Positions 33,550-44,245 are shown, counted from the stretch's first letter. The stretch: DNA of 64,000 nucleotides from Manduca sexta (GCF_014839805.1 NC_051141.1:19910777-19974776), one strand, 5' to 3'. The notes: generated by a model from the letters alone, not told the origin. Made by a program: numbers and translations.

Positions 33550-33901
33550 TAATATTGACAGTTAATTTGAATTTCGTGTATACTTCGGAAGGAGTTTACG
33601 ATTAACTTACGTGGAAACTACCGCTGCTAGAAAATTGAATTGTTAATTAACTTTTGACTACTTAATTAAAACTCTACATGTCATTAAACTGCACTTATCT
33701 TGAAAATAAATTTAATTAGTCCTGCACATTCGTGAAACATTGGCAACGATGTTGTTTAAACGTAACTACTGGCACAATGAATGGAGAGTGAGAAGGTTGA
33801 ACTGGACATAACTCCTTGTGGTTGATTCCTAATACAAGCATCATTGTAATGGTTCCAAAATAGCATTACCAAATCAATTAATTTATGCATCTAGTTAACT
33901 A
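33550..33901. other. No gene recognised
   Basis: Nothing supported. Confidence 0.5.
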
Positions 33902-33913
33902 TCTATATATATA

Positions 33914-33957
<44 letters not shown>

Positions 33958-34230
33958 AACAAAGTCCTCAAAAATTGTCTGTCTGTATGTGATCGATTTT
34001 CTCAAAATCTCCTGAACGAATTTTTGTACGGTTTTTACTAAAAGATAGTGCAATTCTCGAGGAGGATTTAGGTTAATAGTACATTACGGTTTTATTTTAA
34101 CCGACTGAAATATAACGATTACTGTTGAAGAGGTCGCGTGGTTGTAAAAAAAACTCGTGGATCTGGGTTTAGGCGGGAAAACTTTGTAACACAATAATTT
34201 CCACGCGGGCAAAGCCACGAGAATAGCTAG
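33902..34230 (+). mobile_element. HelA-related Helitron with (AT)n start
   Basis: TC at 33902 after an A, followed by a long TA/AT microsatellite (33904-33951) that has replaced the usual TATACTATTATA. The 3' end is GGGCAAAGCCACGAGAATAG then CTAG before a T. The internal GTCTGTCTGTATGTGATCG is typical of the family. Confidence 0.8.
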
Positions 34231-34601
34231 TTAATAAAAAAAACTGGTGTATCATCAACCAGTATAATACTATTAAATATATTTACAGTTCGTTGCCGTC
34301 ATTATCTACTGAATGCGATGCAACAAAATGACATTGTTCGCGTATCTCCTTTAAGACCTATCGGTGCATGTAATAAATCGGTAAAGAGCCTGTAGGGAAC
34401 TTTCTTTCACATTGCGAACAACATGTAGGTCGCTTGTTCAAAATTCAATGAAATTCCGTCAAAGGCTAGTATCCTAATTACGAGAAAATAGGAACGCCTT
34501 TCAGTATTAAGTCTTGAGTAGTAAAAGAGAAAAGATAGCAGGAACCTGGATGCAGGCTACTTCTAATAGATTGGTATGGAAACAGTTTGGGGAGGACTAT
34601 G
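34231..34601. other. No gene recognised
   Basis: Nothing supported. Confidence 0.5.
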
Positions 34602-34853
34602 CTGCCGTGCTTAGCGCAAAAGCGGTATGTCAGGGAAACCTTATTTCGAATTAATCGAAGTTTTGTAAATATAGTTTTATAGTTTTTGAAAGTAAAACTG
34701 AGATAGAGATTTTTTTTTAAGGTAGTTTAACAAGTTCTAAACAAGATACCGTTATTTAAGTAAGTTCATTGGATGGGTATTTCTTTAAGATATCTAACGC
34801 CATAAAAGTCAAGATTTTGTTTATTTTTGCCGCTTTTGGGCTTAGCACGGCAG
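34602..34853. mobile_element. TA-MITE, copy 1
   Basis: Inverted ends CTGCCGTGCTTAGC and GCTTAGCACGGCAG-type (34840-34853), extending to about CAAAAGCGG / CCGCTTTTGGG. 252 bp, the same length and order as 55009-55259. The frames on both strands at 34756-34993 overlap it and are not genes. Confidence 0.85.
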
Positions 34854-35816
34854 TACAGTCAGCAGTTGACTTCCAAAAGCTGAAGAAAAAGAAAGAGAAG
34901 GACGTAATTATTTCGCTTTCGCTTCCCAAAAAATATTTTGCAGAGATCGTTTTAGGCGATATAAAATATCTCACCACCTGTCATTATATGTAGAAGCATA
35001 ATCTATTGCGATATCAAATTCAAACCCTATTTACTCTAGATTAAATGTCAAATCGTTAGTTGAGTCCGTATTAATACCAGAATGAGCGGTATAGACGGCT
35101 AATCGGTCAGGTTTATAGCCAGCAATTAGTATAACAGATCGATCGCGGCATCAGTTCGGAGAGATAGATGAAAGCGTATCATTCGCTGCCGAAGCATCCA
35201 GTATTTACTGCCGGTATATTTCAGACCGGTTTATTGTTTCACGTAGCCGACTAAGCCAGAAAAGCGCATTTTCTATCAATGTTGTTTGGGGCGTAGTAGA
35301 TTTTATTTAACTGGGCAACATTTTGCTGCGCTGTTCGTAGGAAACTGACGTGAAATAACTGATTTGATGCGTTGCGTGTGCCAAATGAATGTTGGAACGT
35401 AAAACTAACTCCTATTCCACGCGTTTTGTTTTGCTGAAGCTTTAAAGCTTACTCGCAATTTATCTGCTACAATAAATTTTCAGTTGTGGAAATAAATCCA
35501 ATTTCAACCACAATAATAGTACTTCCTATCTCATTACTTTCGTATATTATAATTAATATTAAAATTAAATAACGATATAAACTCTGCCTACCCAGTAAAT
35601 TCTAACTTAGTCGTTAACTTTCCGACATTATTCTATCATATTGTTTAAAAAGTTTCTTTTGTCTTAAGTTTCTGTTATGTAAACAGAATTCTTTGTTTTA
35701 ATATTATGTGCAAAGAAAACTTTTGTTACGGTACTTATTTCTACATTTTGCTGCACGCGCAACGACATAATTTTAAAACATGAATCCAATGAGTAACTGA
35801 AAAATACTTATAATTA
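34854..35816. other. No gene recognised
   Basis: AT-rich; a short GC-richer patch at 35080-35180 has no frame. Confidence 0.5.
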
Positions 35817-36130
35817 ACTGGTGGTAGGTCTCATATTATGTGAGTCCGTGTGGGTAGGTACCACCGCAATGTCTATTTCTACCGCCAAGCAACAGTGTGT
35901 AGTCCCTATTCTGTTCCAGTTTGAAGGACATTGAAGTCTTATTATGTCCAGTGTAACTGGACATAATAAGACTTAATATCTCATGTCTTAGGATGGCGAG
36001 CGCAGTGTAAGACGAAACAAGACTGTATAATTCAAGGTATTGGATGGTGTCTCTACTGTTTATGGGCGGTCATATCACATACCATCAGGCGAACGGCAAG
36101 CTCATGTCGTCATTCAAAGCAGTAAAAAAC
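35817..36130 (+). repeat. IR300 dispersed repeat with a new palindrome
   Basis: Full-length IR300 (ACTGGTGGTAGGTCTCATAT to GTCGTCATTCAAAGCAGT). In the middle the usual GTAGCCAGTGTAACTACTGG is replaced by a perfect 19-bp inverted repeat (35934-35952 and 35956-35974) around GTA. Confidence 0.9.
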
Positions 36131-36431
36131 TTATTTATTACATTTATAATAATAGCCACAGAATCTACATTTTCTGATTCGACGGCGAAAATCGTCAGTA
36201 ACGTCTCCGGTCCGCATTTTCCTCCGCGGGAAACGCATAAATCAAAGAAAATAATTTTTCCTTCACAACTTTTCGCAACGCAAGTTGTAATTTTGACGGA
36301 GTCGTTAAAATTTTAAAAGAAAGTGTTAAGAAAGTGACTCTTTGAGCCAAATGTCGTTTGAATGCTGCTACTAATTAGAGGCTTGGGTTTTACTTTACGG
36401 AGATCTTTTTGCCTTAATTACACATTATTAT
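36131..36431. other. No gene recognised
   Basis: The end of frame 36044-36313 falls here and has no domain. Confidence 0.45.
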
Positions 36432-36680
36432 GACTGCCTACATGGCGTAGTTGTATTACGCGCGCGATACGACCAGTCCACAACGGTCCCAGATTCGAAT
36501 CCCGGGTCGGGCGAAGTGACATTGGATTTTTTTGCTCAGTATTAACTCGGAGTGTGAAATTTGTACCCGTATGACAATAGGCTCGTTCCATATAAGATCT
36601 CAGAACGGGAGATACAACGCGAAAAGTGGGGACTCTGACTGTTACTCTACCTACTCCTTCGGAATAAAGGCGTAAGGTTT
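36432..36680 (+). mobile_element. S2 SINE, most complete copy
   Basis: tRNA-like head with A-box TGGCGTAGTTGTATTAC and B-box CAGATTCGAATCCCGGG. The body has AAGTGACATTGGATTTTTTT and GACAATAGGCTCGTTCC, and the tail CTCTACCTACTCCTTCGGAA then TAAAGGCGTAAGGTTT. The 127-codon minus frame 36418-36801 is antisense to this SINE and is not a gene. Confidence 0.85.
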
Positions 36681-36954
36681 GTTTTCTTGGTTTAGATGTG
36701 TAACCAGTATAATTACTGGGGATAATCCGATTGATGTCTAAGTAAAAAGCGACTATTTTAAAATTGATATTGTCAGCTAGTTCTTTATTAAAAAGACACA
36801 TGGGTTATTCATGTCGAGGGTTAAATTGGACCTGAAGTTTATTCTCGTAAGTGAATTCATCTTTAAAATGCTCGTGAAAGGCCAAAGGTATATTCGTCTA
36901 GTTATGCAGGAGTAGCAGGCATATATTATGATCAGTAAATCTTTTGTTAAGATA

Positions 36955-37200
36955 TATTCTATATCCGCCCGGATAGTGAGTACCGTACAGAATGTGTTAA
37001 AAACCGTCATAGTGGCCCATGTAAGAGTGTCACGTTCCAGAATCACCTGTGTTTATCCGGTTCTCACAGGCCGGCATAATTGTGTCGACTGCCGATGGGT
37101 AATCATCTCTCGTCAATCGACATTCTAAAGAAAGAAGGAAATGACCATTGGTTTGGACTCTCCACTTACCATCAGGTGCATTGGGGTCTCTTTGTCGTGT
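36955..37200 (-). repeat. IR200 dispersed repeat
   Basis: On the plus strand: CATAGTGGCCCATGTAAGAG, CACAGGCCGGCATAATTGTG, GTCAATCGACATTCTAAAG and CACTTACCATCAGGTGCATT, the reverse of the other copies. About 25 bp are inserted or altered near 37128-37155. Small frames on both strands are repeat shadows. Confidence 0.85.
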
Positions 37201-37516
37201 CTTTAAAAAAGAAAAACCAACCTTCCAGATTCTAAGGATAATATATAACAAAGAAAATCAGCTTAGAATTATGGCTAAGATGTGTGATAAGTATCATTCA
37301 GAAACGGTAATACTGTACAAACGCGTGTAAACGACTCATGCTTCTAGAAAATTCTTTACACGGCAAATATTACACTAATGAATCCAATCAAGTGTGTCTT
37401 CTCTCTGGAGGTCAACGTTATTGATAAATCTGAAGGAATATTACGAGTAGACTAGAGTAGCAATGCGGTCCAACTTTTTTGGGATTTTCCATGTCGGCCA
37501 TATAATATGGTATAGC
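37201..37516. other. No gene recognised
   Basis: Nothing supported. Confidence 0.5.
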
Positions 37517-37523
37517 ATTGGAT

Positions 37524-37859
37524 TTGAGAAGCGGCGATAGCCTAGTTGGGTGTGGAACGGACTGCCAAGACGAATGTCCGCAGGTTCAAATCCCAAGGGC
37601 ACACACCTCTGACTTTTCTAAAAATCATGTGTGTATTCTTTGTGAATTTATCGTTCGCTTTAACGGTGAAGGAAAACATTGTGAGGAAACCTGCACATCT
37701 GAGAAGTTCTCTATGGGAATTTCGAAGGTGTGTGAAGTCTACCAATCCGCACTAGGCCAGCGTGGTGGACTAAGGCCTAATCCCTCTCAGTAGTAGAGGA
37801 GGCTCGTGCTCAGCAGTGGGCAAGTATATAATACAGGGCTGATATTATTATTATTATAT
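37524..37859 (+). mobile_element. S1 SINE, full length
   Basis: A-box ATAGCCTAGTTGGGTG and B-box AGGTTCAAATCCC, intact core, tail GATATTATTATTATTATAT. ATTGGAT flanks it at 37517-37523 and 37860-37866, a 7-bp target duplication. Very close to the 26.1 and 51.9 kb copies. The three frames at 37518-37793 are SINE sequence. Confidence 0.95.
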
Positions 37860-37866
37860 ATTGGAT

Positions 37867-38047
37867 AGTCTGGAAGGTATAAATATTCAATGGCCCCTTC
37901 TGACAGGTTAGCTGAAAATCTTTAGGGAAGATCTAGTTTCAGCAGTAAATTTCCAAAATGTGAAAAATAAGAAGATTCAGTATCACATACAGTGTTGTGG
38001 CATATATTGTAATGATAGTTTTTACCTGAATAGCTAGCTTCAGACGA
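37867..38047. other. Spacer
   Basis: Short unique-looking sequence, no feature. Confidence 0.4.
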
Positions 38048-38155
38048 ACCATGATATCGCATGAAGGCTGCAAAGTTACAGAAATGTGCCAGGAAAAAAT
38101 TACATAAAAAAAACACGATAAAATCTGATAAATAGTTTTCTTTCAATGATATCGC
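38048..38155 (+). repeat. FB1 fold-back element, one arm
   Basis: ATGAAGGCTGCAAAGTTACA, then AAAACACGATAAAATCTGAT and AGTTTTCTTTCAATGATAT match the FB1 right arm with substitutions. Confidence 0.6.
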
Positions 38156-38645
38156 TATATTGGATGAAATTTTAAGTTCCTGGTTTGAGCTCGTTTTTTT
38201 GATCGAAAAACAAAATTAGATTCTAAATCGTTAATTACTAAATAAAATACTATGTTAATGTTTACTCATGACTCGCATAGCACAGGCTTAGCCTAGTGTG
38301 GGAGTCGCTGTTAACTAATATAACTTGTCTGAAATGTTCTTTTGATAAAATAAATATATTTCATTTCACATGCAAAATTTATTGTTTACGCATAACACAC
38401 ATCCACTAGACCGATGTCATTTTCACTGAAATGTCCTGTATTTTATAGATTGTCTGTCCCACATCGTCGTAATTGATGGCCACCCTCGAGGGAGAGCTCG
38501 AATTAACGATTGAAGAGCCTCTCAGACCTCACCGAGTAATTACTTGTAAATGAGATTACGTGAGATATGACGCATTGAGGACGCAGAGAGGTGGCCCTTG
38601 TTCCAAAGTTAGATTGTCAATTTTTGGGGTCCCGTGATATAATTA
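38156..38645. other. No gene recognised
   Basis: The left flank of the maT insertion; no frame or repeat seen. Confidence 0.5.
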
Positions 38646-38647
38646 TA

Positions 38648-39954
38648 CCTAGTCTTGCCATAAATATTGTAATAAAGAAAAAAGAAAATTGTTAACTGCA
38701 AATAACATTTATTACTTTTACAGTGTGTCAGTTTAATACATAAATATAAAACAATTCAAAAATATAAAAAGCTTATTCGAAGTGGTCTCCATTGGCTGCA
38801 ATACAGTCCTTTAAACGATGAGGCCAGTTATCAATAGAAGCACGCACTCTTTCCATGGGAAAATTCTTCACTGCCAATCGTATAGATTGTTTTAGGGACT
38901 CCAAATTATCATGGCGTTTAGAGCAAGCTGTACTCTCTAAAACTGACCACAAATCATAATCCAGCGGATTAAGATCGGGACTAGACGACGGCCAGTCTTC
39001 AGCTCTGATGAAGTCCGAAACGTTCGATTCCAACCAAGACTGCGTGGACCGAGCTTTATGACCCGGCGCCGAGTCTTGCTGGAAGGACCATACTTGGTTA
39101 TTGAACATGGTGATGTTAAGGGGCTTAACTACCTTCTCAAGAATGGTATCTTGATACACTTGTGCCGATGTTTTGATACCTTTTTCACAAAAATATGGCT
39201 CAGTCACTCCTTCATAGCTAACACCCCACCAAACCATCACTGAAGTCGGATAATGTCCACGTTGCACTCTGTCGACTAATTGGGAAGCTTCCTTAGAGCT
39301 TTGAGCATAAATACGGTCATTTTGTTTGTTAAAATGTTGCTCAATTGTAAAAATTTTCTCATCCGTAAACAAAATTTTTCTGTGACCTCCCTTTGCGTAC
39401 CGCTTCAGTAGTTGTTTCGATTTTACCACCCTATTCTTCTTTAAATTATCAGTTAAGAAATGGCCAGTGCGTCTCTTATAGGCTGCAAGTCCTAAGTCAT
39501 CTTTTAAAATACGCGACATGGTTCTAGGTGCTATCTTCATTTCCCGAGATAAAATCTTTTGCTTTCGGACAGGATTTCTTCGAATTCTTTCCCTTACTGC
39601 TTTGACCACCTTTTTCGTACGAACACTACGTGGACGGCCAGATCTTTTCTGTCACAAACAGAGGAGGTCTCATTGTACCTATTAATAGCCCGGTACACAA
39701 ACATTTTACTAATACCAAGTGTATGGAGAGTTTTAAAAATTGCATTTGGCTCCATACCTACTTTGTGTAATGCTATCACAGCGATTCGGTTCTCTTTATC
39801 ACCCCACACCATTTTAATATCGCAAAATATTTTACAATGTATTGGCGCCAAAATGAGAAAACACAATGAACAATCGTATAAAAATGACAGATTCGAAATT
39901 CAAATGTAATATTTTTTTATAATTAAGTGTAACAGTATTTATGGCCAGACTAAG
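38648..39954 (-). mobile_element. Tc1/mariner transposon, maT (DD37D) type
   Basis: About 1.31 kb flanked by TA on each side (38646-38647 and 39955-39956). The terminal inverted repeats are about 24 bp: left CCTAGTCTTGCCATAAATAT, right (reverse complement) CTTAGTCTGGCCATAAATAC. The only large coding sequence in the window lies inside on the minus strand. Size, ends and TA duplication all fit a near-complete element. Confidence 0.95.
38773..39812 (-). pseudogene. maT transposase with one frameshift
   Basis: This enzyme would cut and paste the surrounding transposon at TA sites. The start is the ATG at 39812 (MVWGDKENRIAVIA). The N-terminal part (about 60 residues) is a helix-turn-helix ending NRYNETSSVCDRK. 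The frame then shifts at about 39644-39650, where an A-run seems to have lost one base. Downstream come a GRPR linker, a second helix-turn-helix (KMKIAPRTMSRIL-like region) and the DDE catalytic core. In the 278-codon downstream frame the three acidic residues are D83 (LFTDEK), D179 (QQDSAPGHKA) and D217 (NPLDYDLW), with 37 residues between the last two. That spacing is the maT signature. The stop is TAA at 38773. Total length, about 346 codons, is full for the family. Only the frameshift is visibly wrong, so the copy is young but inactive unless the shift is a sequencing error. Confidence 0.93.
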
Positions 39955-40045
39955 TATATGCCAAGGCTTATTAATATGCTATCTCGAGGCTTTACAGACT
40001 ATCTTTTGTCAACAAAGTCCATGTAGCACGTGTTTGTTTTCATAT

Positions 40046-40087
40046 TCCCGGCAAAATGCCTCCACTGCGCCTGATGGTAAGTAGACG
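40046..40087 (+). repeat. IR200 dispersed repeat, 5' part
   Basis: CCCGGCAAAATGCCTCCACT then GATGGTAAGTAGACGATC. The repeat is interrupted by the hAT-like element and resumes after 40343. Confidence 0.8.
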
Positions 40088-40095
40088 ATCTAGAT

Positions 40096-40335
40096 CCTGG
40101 GTTCCTAAACTGGGTGTAATTACACCCCCCCCCCCCCCCCGCCCCGGGGGGAGTAAGACAACTATTTCACGGGGGTAACAAAGAACCTAATAGGATCTTA
40201 ATATTGTAAGGCAATTTATGAATAATAAAAATGTTTGTATTTGCTTCTATTGTTTATTTTGATAACATTTTGAAAGTGGGGTAAAATTAGTTTTCCACAC
40301 AGAGGTAACAATAATTAAAAGTTTAGGAACCACTG
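40096..40335. mobile_element. hAT-like MITE inserted in IR200
   Basis: Inverted ends CCTGGGTTCCTAAACT and AGTTTAGGAACCACTG, the latter's complement being CAGTGGTTCCTAAACT. The flanks ATCTAGAT (40088-40095) and GTCTACAT (40336-40343) match at 6 of 8 bases, consistent with an old 8-bp hAT target duplication. A run of about 18 C lies at 40124-40141. No transposase. Confidence 0.8.
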
Positions 40336-40343
40336 GTCTACAT

Positions 40344-40505
40344 AGTATATCGATTGCCAGTTGACACAATTATGCCGGCCTATTTGCAACCGTATACACA
40401 AAGGCTATTCCCGGAGTGCGACACACTTACGTGGACTATTATGGCGGATTTCACATGGCAATGGTAGCTATCCAGGCGGATAGTAATATCTTACCACCAG
40501 TAAAC
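40344..40505 (+). repeat. IR200 dispersed repeat, 3' part
   Basis: AGTTGACACAATTATGCCGG, GGAGTGCGACACACTTACGT and TATCCAGGCGGATAGTAAT, ending CTTACCACCAGTAA. This is the longest IR200 3' end in the window. Confidence 0.8.
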
Positions 40506-40851
40506 CAGGTATGTATAAACGACACGTCTCTCAATGTCCATCGGAATTATTCATTTCGAGAGGAACAGGAAACTCCCTTCCCTTTTTATTTTACGCCTTT
40601 AAGTTGGACAGCGTATCAATATTAATCTTGTGTTAATGTTTAGATGGGTACAGAAATAACATCATCACCACCTGATCACTTATCTTTTGATGTATAACAT
40701 ATATAAAACAAATATTTATTTCTTCCAGGTACTCACTGATTACTGTAGTGCAAAGGTATTTATTTTTGTTTACTTTTTGTTTTATTATTTTTTTTTATTG
40801 TCCATTATTTTTATTTTATATCAACCTTTCTTTTGTATAGGTTTTTTGAAT
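40506..40851. other. No gene recognised
   Basis: AT-rich, T-runs near 40780. Nothing supported. Confidence 0.5.
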
Positions 40852-41178
40852 ATATAATAATAATATCAGCCTTGTATTATATACTTGCCCACTGCTGAGC
40901 ACGAGCCTCGTCTATTACTGAGAGGGATTAGACCTTAGTCCACCACGCTGGCCTAGTGCGGATTGGTAGACTTCACACACCTTTGAAATTCCTATAGAGA
41001 ACTTATCAGATGTGCAGGTTTCCTCACGATGTTTTCCTTCACCATTAAAGCGAACGATAAATTCACAAAGAATACACACATGATTTTAGAAAAATCAGAG
41101 GTGTGTGCCCTTGGGATTTGAACCTGAGAACATTCGTCTTGGCATTCCGTCCCACACCCAACTAGGCTATCGCCTCTT
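40852..41178 (-). mobile_element. S1 SINE, full length
   Basis: The plus strand goes from AATATCAGCCTTGTATTATA to CAACTAGGCTATCGCCTCTT. Boxes preserved (TTTGAACCTG is the reversed B-box). Confidence 0.95.
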
Positions 41179-41198
41179 CTATTTTGAATAATTTGATA

Positions 41199-41495
41199 TT
41201 AATATCAGCCCTGCATTGTATACTGGCCCACTGTGGAATACGAAAATCCCCTACAACCGAGAGGGACTGAACATTAGTCCTCCATACCGACCTAGTATGG
41301 GTTGGCAGAATTCCATACTTTCAAATGTTGAACTCGTACTTATGTAGGTCTCCTCACGATATTTTCCTTCACCATTAAAGCGAGCGATAATTCATAAACA
41401 ATAGACATAAATTTTAAAAGATAAGAGGTGTCTTGGTTTGCGAACCTGCGAACTTCCGTCTCGATAGACCGTTCTGTTCCCAACTAAGCTATCGT
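41199..41495 (-). mobile_element. S1 SINE, old diverged copy
   Basis: The same order as its neighbour at 40852, with many substitutions: AATATCAGCCCTGCATTGTA at the tail and CAACTAAGCTATCGTTATTA at the head. A further head scrap (CAACTAGGCCGTCGCCTATT) is at 41540-41559. The copies are side by side in one orientation, with different ages. Confidence 0.85.
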
Positions 41496-41565
41496 TATTA
41501 TCAAGTTTTTCAAATTCAATAATATTCACTATCAATTTTCAACTAGGCCGTCGCCTATTATTTTG

Positions 41566-41770
41566 CAAGACTAAGGCGTGTTACAGTCCCTTACCTAGTG
41601 TACCTCCAGACCGCAAGTCGAGGAGGGTGCGTTATGGATGTTTGCACCTCCACATGATTTATGAGGCACCAGGGACCCTTGTGTATTTACTTACGAGCTT
41701 TGTCATGTCTCTGACGAAACTACAATAAATACAGTTTTTCCTTGGTTCGGAGTTGTGTCTCATTTAGTTA
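41566..41770. other. Possible LTR-like fragment
   Basis: A GC-richer 200 bp with TGTTACAGTCCCTTACCTAG near its start, GAGGAGGGTGCGTTATGGAT, and an AATAAA at 41725. It could be part of a solo LTR, but without a second copy or clear TG...CA ends this is weak. Confidence 0.25.
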
Positions 41771-42744
41771 TTCTTGTTTAAGAATACTGCATGCCACTAT
41801 TCACATATAGAAGATGTCTACAAAATAATTGTACTGTTTCATACCTTTTACTTTTAGCATGTACGATTTAACATCAATTTTGTGAATTACATAATTTAAA
41901 AAATTAAAAAGGTAATTGTAGAACTATCAAGTACATATTATCTTCAAAGGCGCAAGCAAGCGGTCTTTCTCATTTATTTTTTAGACTGGTAATGTATCTG
42001 AAATCTCTTTTAAACTATGAATATTAAGGCCAAGTTAAACTATTACTACATGTCTTACTTGGGCGTCTATCTTTTTTGTAAGAACAAAATGACCCTATTG
42101 TTACCATGATTGCTAGGGAAATGCGGTCTAGGGAGAATTTCTACTGATCAGAGATGGTTATCCTTCGACCGGCGACACAATTAAGTCTTTTGCTATAAAC
42201 CAGTGCCACACAACGATAAGAAGTTAAATGTCCCGCTTGTAAAACCTATAATATGTTTCTATACAATTAAAGAATTTTTGTGAATAAACTATACTTTAAA
42301 AGATTATAGATATAAATAGCATGATAGACCTATCTATCTATACAGATAACGAATAACAACTGCAAAAACATTTTTATTTATTGCATACCGTTGAAACGAT
42401 GAAACATGTTGCACATGTAATATATTTAACATCATAATTTATACCATGTTTTATGCAAAAAATAAATTGATTTAATTTAAAGTATTCGTCTAACTTCGAA
42501 ATAACATTTCTATAACGGCATTCCTGTCTGACTAAAATGTAACTTAAATCTTTTTTTGTCTGCCTTTCCCGGATTAATTTTGGAATCGATGTGAACATGT
42601 CGTTGTCAGTATTTCATCTCGCAGACATTTCGCGTTGAGCCGCAATATTAAATACTAAAAATATCCGTTTCAGAGCGATGTATTTTAAAAATAAATCCTG
42701 TAAAGTAAAAGGTACGTCTGTGTTCTGATTTGTTGAAATATCGT
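41771..42744. other. No gene recognised
   Basis: The minus frame 42374-42598 (74 codons) has no domain. Otherwise nothing. Confidence 0.5.
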
Positions 42745-42845
42745 AGCCCCGCGGCGTCTGCCAGTCTTTGAAAGCGATAAACTCAAAAACTGCGCAACTG
42801 ATTTCGATGAAATTTATTATGAAAATGGTGATACCCTCGAAAGGT
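42745..42845 (+). repeat. HelA-related internal fragment
   Basis: CGCGGCGTCTGCCAGTCTTT then GATAAACTCAAAAACTGCGC and GATTTCGATGAAATTTATTA, the 5' body of short HelA-related elements. No ends. Confidence 0.6.
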
Positions 42846-42889
42846 TAGTAGTATTGAATGAAGGCTCACATGACGGTTATAGTTTGACA

Positions 42890-43083
42890 TTGGTGACAAG
42901 ACTCTCGTATGTGAGGGGCGCCTGGGTAAGTACCACTGGTATGTCAATTTTTGTCACCAAGCAGCATTGTGCGTACACTGTTATGTTACGGTTTGATGAA
43001 CATTGTAGCCAACGTAATTACTGGGCATTAAAAGACTTAACATCTTTATGTCTCAAAGTAACGAGCCCAGTGGATTATCATGG
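42890..43083 (+). repeat. IR300 dispersed repeat, 5' part (interrupted)
   Basis: CTGGGTAAGTACCACTGGTA, GTAGCCAACGTAATTACTGG and AGTAACGAGCCCAGTGGATT. It breaks off where intact copies continue into TACCAAACAATAC, and resumes at about 43255. Confidence 0.75.
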
Positions 43084-43094
43084 ATTATTTTCTA

Positions 43095-43250
43095 ATTCTA
43101 TTTTATGATATACGGTCATGACAAAGTGTCCCCACTGCATCTGATGCTAAGTGGAATGGGGTCCAATAGAATGTCGAATGACGAGAGATGATTATACCTC
43201 GACAGTTGACACAATTATGCCGGCCTGCCGGAACCGAATATACACAGTTC
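43095..43250 (+). repeat. IR200 inside IR300
   Basis: GTGTCCCCACTGCATCTGAT, AAGTGGAATGGGGTCCAATA, GAATGACGAGAGATGATTAT and AATTATGCCGGCCTGCCGGA. The 3' half beyond TATACACAG is absent. It lies between the two parts of an IR300 copy. Confidence 0.8.
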
Positions 43251-43254
43251 GATA

Positions 43255-43353
43255 GAATTCAATGTTCTATAATTGAAGTCGCTACTGTTTGTGGGTGTTC
43301 GTATTACTTACCGTCAGACTAGCGGCAATCTCGGCATGTCAAACAACTTCAAC
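43255..43353 (+). repeat. IR300 dispersed repeat, 3' part
   Basis: GTCGCTACTGTTTGTGGGTG then TATTACTTACCGTCAGACTA and GGCAATCTCGGCATGTCAAA match the IR300 3' end. Confidence 0.7.
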
Positions 43354-43406
43354 AAACAATAAACAGACACCAAAAATTTCTAGATGCAATGAAGTAAAAT
43401 AGTCTA

Positions 43407-43693
43407 TCTATCCATGTATATAAAAATGAATCCCTATTTCCCTTGGTGACGTCATCACGCGTGAACGGCTGGACCGATTTCACATTTTTTTTTGTGTTTG
43501 TTATTGTCAGGAGAAGGTTCTTATGAAAGAAAAAATTCAAAAAATCCCGGGGAAAATTAGAAAATTTAAGAATACTTAACGAAAATATTAATTTTATATA
43601 ACTGTCAATTGTTAGAAATAACTGTCAGCGATTGACAGAATGCGCGCTGCAAATTCATAGTTAAGACGGGACAACGTCTGTCGGGTCAACTAG
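43407..43693 (+). mobile_element. HelB Helitron-like element, copy 2
   Basis: TCTATCCATGTATATAAAAA after an A, to GTCGGGTCAACTAG before a T; 287 bp. The last 100 bases are nearly identical to the 3351-3636 copy. A minus-strand frame 43349-43540 is accidental. Confidence 0.9.
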
Positions 43694-44189
43694 TCTTTTA
43701 ATAATGCATAGTATCTGCTTGTGTGGGAGATTTTAGATTCAGTCCGTGGCCGTGCAATATGACTAGCCGTCATTATTGAGTGATTTTATTTCATAATTTA
43801 AATAGCATGCATTATACTTACTACCAACAACGCGAATCTAGTTGGGATTAAAAAGAACAATTAATGCTGCCACATTCATTAGTCGATGTTTTATTTATGA
43901 TAGTTGTATCGTCGTAAAAAAATAAAAAAGAAAATTTATTACCCGGCTTCTAAAAAGGAGGTTATTTTTTTATGATAAACACTTCATCATTAAACCGCCC
44001 TGCTTTTAAAAATAGTTTACCCCAGTTTCTAAGTTTCTACACATTCCCAACTAGTATAAATTCAAACTAATCCAAACCTACATGACCCATTCAAAACGTT
44101 TAAAACAGCTCGCAAGGAGTACCTCAGAGGGAACAAACTTTATCCTTCAGCCTCACAACTCTATCAACTCCGCGCCATGTATATAAAGC
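43694..44189. other. No gene recognised
   Basis: A TTACCCGGCTTCTAAAAAGG / AGGTTATTTTTTT near 43940-43970 is reminiscent of an R7 start but too diverged to call. Confidence 0.4.
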
Positions 44190-44245
44190 CTAGATAGACT
44201 AACACAACTTCGTCCCCTTATCCCCTAAGAATAGGCAAAGGCGTA
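44190..44245 (-). repeat. S2 SINE tail fragment
   Basis: CGTCCCCTTATCCCCTAAGA then ATAGGCAAAGGCGTAAAATT is the reversed S2 tail, similar to the satellite core at 10.3-11.5 kb. Confidence 0.5.

Noticed and set aside
36432..36520. Functional tRNA gene
   Set aside because: A- and B-box regions are present but the sequence does not fold into a full cloverleaf and continues into a SINE body.
36418..36801. 127-codon minus-strand frame
   Set aside because: It is antisense to the S2 SINE at 36432-36680; the RPTRDSNLGP-type stretch is the reversed tRNA B-box region.
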